From NCBI GenBank assembly GCA_963969595.1, contig OZ018408.1:1860001-1924000 (forward strand): 64,000 nt of DNA, given 5' to 3'. The notes under the pieces were generated by a model. It saw nothing but the letters and a program-made list of their open reading frames with translations, did not search any database and was not told the DNA's origin. This document shows positions 57,658 to 64,000 of the stretch, in pieces. Positions within the stretch are counted from its first letter, which is position 1, and each line of letters starts with the position of its first letter. Made by a program: the position numbers and the translations under genes. The DNA comes from Neckera pumila. Its lineage: Eukaryota; Streptophyta; Bryopsida; Hypnales; Neckeraceae.

Positions 57658-59504
57658 TTGTGTGTTTCTGCTAGAGATTTGTGAGTCTGGAGGTACATTT
57701 GAGGTAGTACATTTGAGCTTTGCGAGTCTGGAGGTTTTTGATTTGGTGTCTTGTTTAGAATCTGCAATATTGGCGTGCTTATTGATTGTTGCTCTTGTCT
57801 TGTTGTTCATCGTGGATTTGATTTCTATTGAGTATGATTAGGGTTCTAGTGTGCTCATTGTTGCTTGTGTCTTTGCTATTCATTGTCGTCAATTCCTCAT
57901 AGTGTTGCCACCCAACCACAAGAAGTAAGCTTCCTATTTTTGATCTTCTTGAATTTGCTTGTCTGATTCAAGAAGAGTGTTAATGCTTGTTTTGCTTAAT
58001 GGGAGTTTGTATGTGTTTGTGTTTCCTTGTTGTTCCATTAGCATGAGTTCGATGAGTGCTTGTTTACTTGAATGGTGGTGTGTGCAAAGTTGAATGGTGG
58101 TTTCAGACTTGAGGTTTTTTTTAATAGACGATTGCTTGAACATATATTTTTGTTTAGAATATATGTTGTCTTTGTTGGAGAGTTGAGTTTTCTAAAGATG
58201 ATTATCCCATTTCCAATTGTAAACAAGAGAATCAAGACTCCTTAGAATTCTTGAGAACCTCTTTGTTCCTGAAGCTGTTTGAAAATTGATTACTAAAAGT
58301 TGAAATTGGAAGTAATAACTTAGTTAATTATCATTAATAACCAACAGCTTATAATGTAACTCAATCAAGTTTAGTACTGCGAATTGCAACATAAGAACAA
58401 TGAAAGAATTTTCATTTTCTAAGAAGCTCTTTGTGAATATTTTGGTGCTGGCAATCTATTTCAATTTGCTTACTTTCAGACAAGGGTCTTTGTTGATAGT
58501 TTTTGCGTTGTGTGATATTGAGTTTGCAGAAGATGGCTTTGGTTTGAGTTTGAAATTGTAGTTGCAATGATGCCGCACAAGAAGCTTATTACTGGAACAG
58601 ATGAGGTTATTCTTAAAATTAGAATTTAGAGTTTTGTAGGCTCGTTGGCACAAATTATAGTTTTAGATGTTGGAGTTTATGATGACTACAGATTTTTTAT
58701 AAACATCTTTAGTGTATTTCTTAAAATAATAATTTGGAAAGTTCTGATTAAAGAAAGGACAACTGAACCCCAATTTTTGTTTTAAATGTTTTTCATCAAG
58801 TGAAACAATGAGTAGTGTACCCGTTTCACAATTAGTGTATATTTTTTCAACCAATGGATAAATGGCATGTGTAACCCTTCTAAATTTTTGTAAAATCTTT
58901 ACAATCCATGGAAAAATGACACCTATATCCCTTGTGTTAATGAGGTGTGTTAATACTGAAAACAACTCTTTATTACAACAATGTGTTCAAAATGGAGGCA
59001 TTAACTTTGGTCTATACCATAGTGTGTATCTATTGACGAGGATGGATGCGGATGGACGCGGCGATGGATGAGCCCACGGCCCTATTGACCTATGCTAAAC
59101 TTCAGCCATTAACTCTAAAATTCCATAACTTTGTTTTACCCAAAATCCTCCAAAACTACTATTTCTATTGTGAAGAGCAAAAAAATTACGGAGTATTTTT
59201 TTTTTCACATCCAAAGGTAGGATCTTACATCAAACTACCTTGAGAAAGTGTGAAAGAAATTTTAAAACTTTGGCTTTGAAGGTTGCAAAATATCAAATGT
59301 TTGTAGTGAAAGTAAGCTTTTTTGTTCTCCTACTCTATGGAAGATCATAAGACTTTGAATCCAAAATCTTGCAATACAAAAGTTTTGAAGTGAAAAAAAC
59401 TTGTTATGGTGGAGGATGGTAATGAGAGTCTATAGAAAGAAAGAAGATGAGGAGGAAAGCCTAATTGTGATTTTTAGGCTGCCAAAGCTTGAGTATTTAT
59501 ACTA
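57658..59504. other. Intergenic, no gene seen
   Basis: AT-rich. Frames stay below about 100 codons and show no domains. Confidence 0.45.
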
Positions 59505-59588
59505 CATTAGGAAAAAGTTGAACCCTGGAAGAGGCCGTGAGACCTGAGAACGCAGGGAACGCAAGCCGAAAAAAAAAAAAAAAAAAAA

Positions 59589-59624
<36 letters not shown>

Positions 59625-59962
59625 GACAGCGAACTGCAGGCGCGGAACAGCGCGGAACAGCAGGGAACAGTGCAGCTGAACTGCTTAAAAAAACATTAAA
59701 ATTTTTTTTTATTAAAATAAATTCAAAATTACAAAATTTTCAGATCTGACATGGCACTACACATGCCATGTCAGACTGCAATCATTACAATTTTTATTAT
59801 TTTATTATTATTTATTTTTATTTTTATTTTTTTATTTTTTTATTTTTAAATATTTTTTAAATATTTTTTAATTGTAAATCACTGTTGAGTTCCCTTGAGT
59901 TCCCTGGAGGGGAAGCTTACACTACGAAGCAGACCCTTTCAGGGTTCATTTTTTTCCTAATG
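59505..59962. mobile_element. MITE with CATTAG ends (M5) containing A23T30
   Basis: 458 bp. CATTAGGAAAAAGTTGAACC at the left; on the other strand CATTAGGAAAAAAATGAACC at the right. The interior holds a run of 23 A followed by 30 T (59,570-59,622) and a hairpin CTGACATGGCA / TGCCATGTCAG at about 59,746-59,774. Related to M3 and M4 by ends and by the TGACATG hairpin. Confidence 0.65.
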
Positions 59963-61842
59963 CGGGTGGTTGAACATTTACTCTTGAGCACCAAATGAAA
60001 TATCTGTTATATGTTATGTGGAAATGAAAAGCTATAATACACTAATAATGAAATTTAGTGTTATTCTTTCATGGAATTTATTTGAATTTTCATTTAGTTG
60101 ACAATTAGTGTTCTTGTTGAATACTAATTTAGTGCAAGGTGAACCATCTTGGTTCTAATTCAATTTTTTGGGTGGAAATTTAGTTGACAATTACCAACAT
60201 TGTTACCATTTAGTGTTAGTTCATAGTTAGTGATGCAATATACTAAACTTCATTACTCTTAGGGCCATTTCACACTATATTGTATGTCTTAAGTTCTACT
60301 AACTTTTCAAAATTTGATTGGCAGAGAATTGAAAAGTGGGACTCGGGCTTCTCACTATATTCCAAATCCCAAATCGCTCTAAAACGCCTACATGGCAATA
60401 TTGTTTGGAAGTTTTGACACTAAAGAAGTGGAACTTAGAGGCCAAATTTGATCCATCAAAAATAGAAACCTAACTCAGCCTCCAAGTCCCAATAATTTTT
60501 CGAATATTAAAGGAAGAAAAAACTACCATGTAAGGCTTTTTTGTGGGCTAAATTTTTCTCCAAAAAATGAGTAAGTAACATTCCTTTCCAAATGAGTGGG
60601 TGACACTTATACAAGAGACAAGTTGGAACTAAGAGTTGGAACTTCGGTCTTACACTATGAATCCCCAAGTCCCAAAATTTTTATTTTTTATACACAACCC
60701 AAGAAAGTTGGGATTTGACCTTGAACCGGGACTTAGAAAGTTTGAACTTGGGATGTAGTATGAAACGCCTTTTAGTATAGTGAGAAGGACTAGTGGCCAA
60801 GTTACTTGACTTGTTCATGTGAATAAGCCTTGAAAAAGTCAAAATGTCAATAAAATCTTGGAACCAGCTACCACTTGAAACGACCAAGAACGCACTTCAT
60901 AACATTGTTTTCCAATGAGGTAGAGGTCCCTTTTGCATCTTTGAAAAGAGGACTCCTCTTGTCAAAGAAATTGTCTTAATTAGCTCCTCAGCCGACTACA
61001 ATCCTTGGAAAGCATAACACTTTGAGTTCCCAACATGGGAAGGACCATTGCCTGGTTATACAATGTTATGTTGACACTTGGTGCACTACCAAAGCCTTCT
61101 CACGGCACAAGTCCTATGGCTTGAATTTAGAATTTTAAAATAAAATAAAGAGGAAAGATGAGCGGAAACAACCAAATGTCTTGTCATCCACTGCTCTCTG
61201 GATTCATGTCACTGATTATAAACTTATGGAAAGTTCTCATTGACAAGAGTTTTGGAACGTACTGTAATCCAACTTAGACCTTTCATAAGCCCCGCGCACA
61301 TGGCTGGTGGTGAAGGCTGTGTTTGCAGCCTCACCAACTGAGGCAGCCCCCCATCCACCACCAGCCAGCTCGACCTCGACAGGTACTGGTGGCCTTCCCC
61401 GGAGTGAAACCACCCTGCTGCAGGATGGTTTGGTAAACTTAAAAGAAGGCCCTTTGTCAACGGATTTTTAGGCGCAGTAGAGAGAGAATCCTTTTCTCTC
61501 TCAACTGAGCAGATTGAAAAAACTGTGAGGTTTTTTGGTGTCGGAGCTTGGAAGAGTTTGGAAGGGCTTGAAAGAGCTTCAACTCCATGTTCAATTATCT
61601 TGGTATGTGTATTTGTTTTTTTCAATTTGTTTTTGGGAAATGGTAGTACATATTCTTGGGAATGTTTCTTTGTTGCTTTTGAATTACATTTTGTATTGAG
61701 TGCAAGTTATGGAAGGTCCTCTCCATTTTAGGATTTTAGGACCAAATTTTTGTTTGGAAACAATTTGAGAAATTTTTTCAAGTGGATATGGAGCCCATAT
61801 TTTGTGCTCAAGTGGTGCTCAAGTGGCTCATAATTGCTCTCT
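59963..61842. other. Intergenic / probable Harbinger 5' region
   Basis: No gene recognised before the transposase. The left terminal repeat of the Harbinger element was not identified; it may lie here. Confidence 0.35.
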
Positions 61843-62841
61843 ATGACAATGAACAACTGCTTGAGTTACAAAAGTCGGGCTTGGGAGGTCTTGAATTCCG
61901 GTGGAGGGACTTCTATGGAATTTCATTTTCTTTGGTTGTTGTTCTTGCTTTGTAAGAGGAAGAAACCAAATGCTTCCTGTCTCTTTTGGGTAGAGCCTCG
62001 GCAAGGGACACATTGGAATTATGTAGAGAGGGTAGTGTGGAGAGCAAGTAATGAAATGCACCACAACAAATTCAAAAAGTTTTATAGAATGAGTTTTGGT
62101 GCATTTGAAAACTTGGTGAACATGTTGACACCAATCCTGAAAAGTAGGTGTGTGAATCAAGTGAGTCCACAAATGGAAATCAAAAAAATTGTGGCATGTG
62201 TGCTTTATGAATTTGCACATGGCTATAGTTCGGAGCACATGGCAGATTGTTTTAAAATTGGTGCTTCAACCATTAGGAAGTATGTTGACATTATTTGTGA
62301 CATACTTACAAAGAAAGACAAATTGTTTAGTCATTACATTTGTATTCCTAGTGGAGACCGCCTTCAAACTATCATTTCTGACTTTGAAGAAATAACGAGA
62401 TTGCCAAACATTTGTGGAGCTATTGATGGGACTCATATACCATTAGCAGAGAATCCTAGTAGAAGAGTGACATTAGCTGCTAGTGACTTTTTCAATAGGA
62501 AAAAAATTCATTCTACTGTTCTACAAGCGGTATGTGATTCGCAGATGATTTTCTGGAACATTTGCACTGGCCAACCTAGAGGAGTGCATGATGGTGGTCA
62601 ATTCAAAGTCTCAAGTTTGTACAAGAGTTTGAAGAACCAGGACATTCTTCAACAACTGGTAGTTTGGGTGGAAGATGTCCATTGCACTCCTTATTTGATT
62701 GGAGATGCTGCATATCCCATCCGAAGCTATGGGAATGTAAGGTTACTTGTGCCTAGGGATGGAGAAGCATCAAAACATGAGGGAGAAAGATTGAGGGAAA
62801 AATTGTATGTACAATGGGTTTTGGAAAACCCTAATGATTAA
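61843..62841 (+). pseudogene. PIF/Harbinger (HARBI1-like, DDE_Tnp_4) transposase, C-terminal deletion
   Basis: 332 codons from ATG 61,843. The N-terminal helical region contains FYRMSFGAFENLV and the helix-turn-helix-like ADCFKIGASTIRKYV. The nuclease domain has GAIDGTHIP (first Asp, residue 195), a GQPRGVHDGGQF box (second Asp, about residue 250) and YLIGDAAYP (residue 288). The family normally continues with an R-x-x-V-E-x-x-F-G-x-L-K segment carrying the catalytic Glu. Here the frame passes from SYGNVRLLVP straight to GERLREKLYVQW, the usual C-terminus, so that segment is missing and catalysis is probably lost. A convergent Myb/SANT-like partner lies 210 bp downstream, the expected two-gene set of this superfamily. 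Terminal repeats not found. Confidence 0.85.
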
Positions 62842-63051
62842 TGAATGCTACCATATTGCACATGCAATTTCTCAAATCTTTGAATGCAATGTTTGTATAT
62901 AAGTACAATGAATCATGTTGGAAGTAAGTCTTTTATTGAACGTAGTGGATTTGTAACAAATCCAAAGAAATCCAATTAAATTCCACACAGCATTGGTAAA
63001 ACATTCCAATGCTCTAAAGCCTTGCAAGAACATAACACATAGAAAATACTT

Positions 63052-63820
63052 CTACTTAGAAGTACTAGAGGAGTCCTTGCCCTTGAGCACTTCAACAAAC
63101 AAAGCGGCCATTTGCAATTGGCCCTTCATTGCCAAGTCCCTGCTCTCTTTGTCACTCTCTATCATCTTCTCTGCAATGGACATCTTCATCTTCTCCACCT
63201 CTAGAATTACCTTAGAGAAATTGGTAATGGCGGAAGCAATGGACTCATCTACAATAGCTAGCTTTCTCTTTCTCTTTCCAGCACTCCTATTAACTTGTCC
63301 CTCACATCCAGATTGGTTAACCGCTTGTGAACGTGGGGACAGTGCAAAAGTAGAATCTGTAGATGGGGGAGTACGAGGAGTGGTATGCAAAGTGTTCTCC
63401 CCATCATCACTCACAACATGAACCTCTGAATGCTGCATATGGACACCCTGATCAACACCGTGAGGAACCCCATTGATTTTAGCCGTACCACCAAAGATAT
63501 TGTCAAAGATTTCATACCATGGACTCCAAGAAGAAGGTGCAACTCCCGTTTCTTCTTGCTTGGCCTTCTCCTCTTGGTAAGTAGTCTTCATCTTGTTCCA
63601 CTTGTCCCGAGCTTGGGTCCATGTTCTTTGAGGGTCGTTAGGAAACTAAGCATTCAACTTCCTCGCAAAGGCCTCCCAATTCGCTTGCTTGAATGGCTTC
63701 CGGTTGTACTCAAAGTACCTCTCCTCACATATGCCTACAAAAAACTTCAAAGCTCCTTCCGTCCATTCCCTCTTCAAATTAAAGAACCACCCTTTCCTCT
63801 CTCTTGGGTCCCCTGAAAAT
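63052..63820 (-). pseudogene. Harbinger-associated Myb/SANT-like protein, broken
   Basis: Minus strand, stop at 63,052. Reading inward from about 63,820, the Myb/SANT-like DNA-binding fold appears: GWFFNLKREWTEGALKFFV, then WEAFARKLN, then DPQRTWTQARDKWNKMKTTY and WYEIFDNIFGG. The rest is a hydrophilic linker with KRKRK and a C-terminal helical region (FSKVILEVEKMKMSIAEKM). In this superfamily such a protein assists the transposase in nuclear import and DNA binding. A TAG at 63,646-63,648 splits the Myb domain, and the start is also unclear: the DEGGVDF reading near 63,825 is in another frame, so either an intron ends at about 63,816 or there is a frameshift. Not functional as read. Confidence 0.75.
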
Positions 63821-64000
63821 CAACCCCTCCCTCATCACCAAACATAAGTGCTAATAGCCCCCCCTTGGAACCTCCATTATGCCCCCAAATCACAAACCCT
63901 AACTCAAACAAATGAAACTCAAAAAGGAAGGACTCCCTGGAGTTCAGAAGAGTACGGCTTGTGACCTGTGCTGGCTCTGTGGCGAAGGAGAAGAAGCGAA

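Noticed and set aside
1..64000. tRNA, rRNA or CRISPR features
   Set aside because: I saw no T-arm/acceptor combination of a tRNA, no rRNA segment and no spaced direct repeats in a manual scan; a covariance-model search was not possible.

Overview
The window looks like nuclear DNA of a land plant. The protein-coding genes are plant families with GT-AG introns: a GDSL esterase/lipase, a CASP-like membrane protein and an intronless plant-type presenilin. The rest is AT-rich and crowded with transposons. A DNMT3-type cytosine methyltransferase, a family kept in bryophytes, lycophytes, ferns and gymnosperms but lost from flowering plants, points to a non-flowering plant; the exact lineage cannot be read from this sequence.

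Layout. 1-11,100 is intergenic, with two inverted copies of a roughly 0.9 kb terminal-inverted-repeat element, a CACTA-like MITE and a Tc1/mariner relic. 11,103-14,608 (+) is a five-exon GDSL lipase. Convergent to it, 15,356-21,958 (-) is a long multi-exon gene whose 5' exons carry all the main DNMT3-type catalytic motifs and whose 3' exons read as a DUF3444-like domain, an architecture I do not know. 26,173-27,019 (-) is a two-exon CASP-like gene. 29,245-31,085 holds small TIR elements. 31,086-45,308 is a complete, young Ty3/gypsy LTR retrotransposon (14.2 kb; 1.82 kb LTRs with about three differences; 5-bp target duplication; tRNA-Asp-type primer site; gag-pol; and a large extra 3' ORF). It is inserted into an older copy of the 0.9 kb TIR element. 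45,309-54,489 is non-coding with several MITEs. 54,490-55,893 (-) is presenilin. 57,239-57,657 is a MITE with a CACTA fold-back MITE inside it. 61,843-63,820 holds a decayed PIF/Harbinger pair (transposase plus Myb/SANT-like partner).

Most unusual signals. (1) The retrotransposon is saturated with a 9-bp degenerate palindrome, CCDANTHGG: about 100 exact matches by eye over 14.2 kb where one or two would be expected by chance. They occur in LTRs, leader, gag, the spacer and the extra ORF, in all three codon phases, and are thinnest in pol. Together with the uncharacterised extra ORF this suggests a self-recognition system, comparable in logic to the VANC/VANDAL anti-silencing system of Arabidopsis. 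(2) The DNMT3-DUF3444 fusion. (3) Three in-frame stops in an element whose LTRs are almost identical.

Limits: exon borders come from splice signals, phase and family conservation read by eye. Motif counts are manual. No database search was run.
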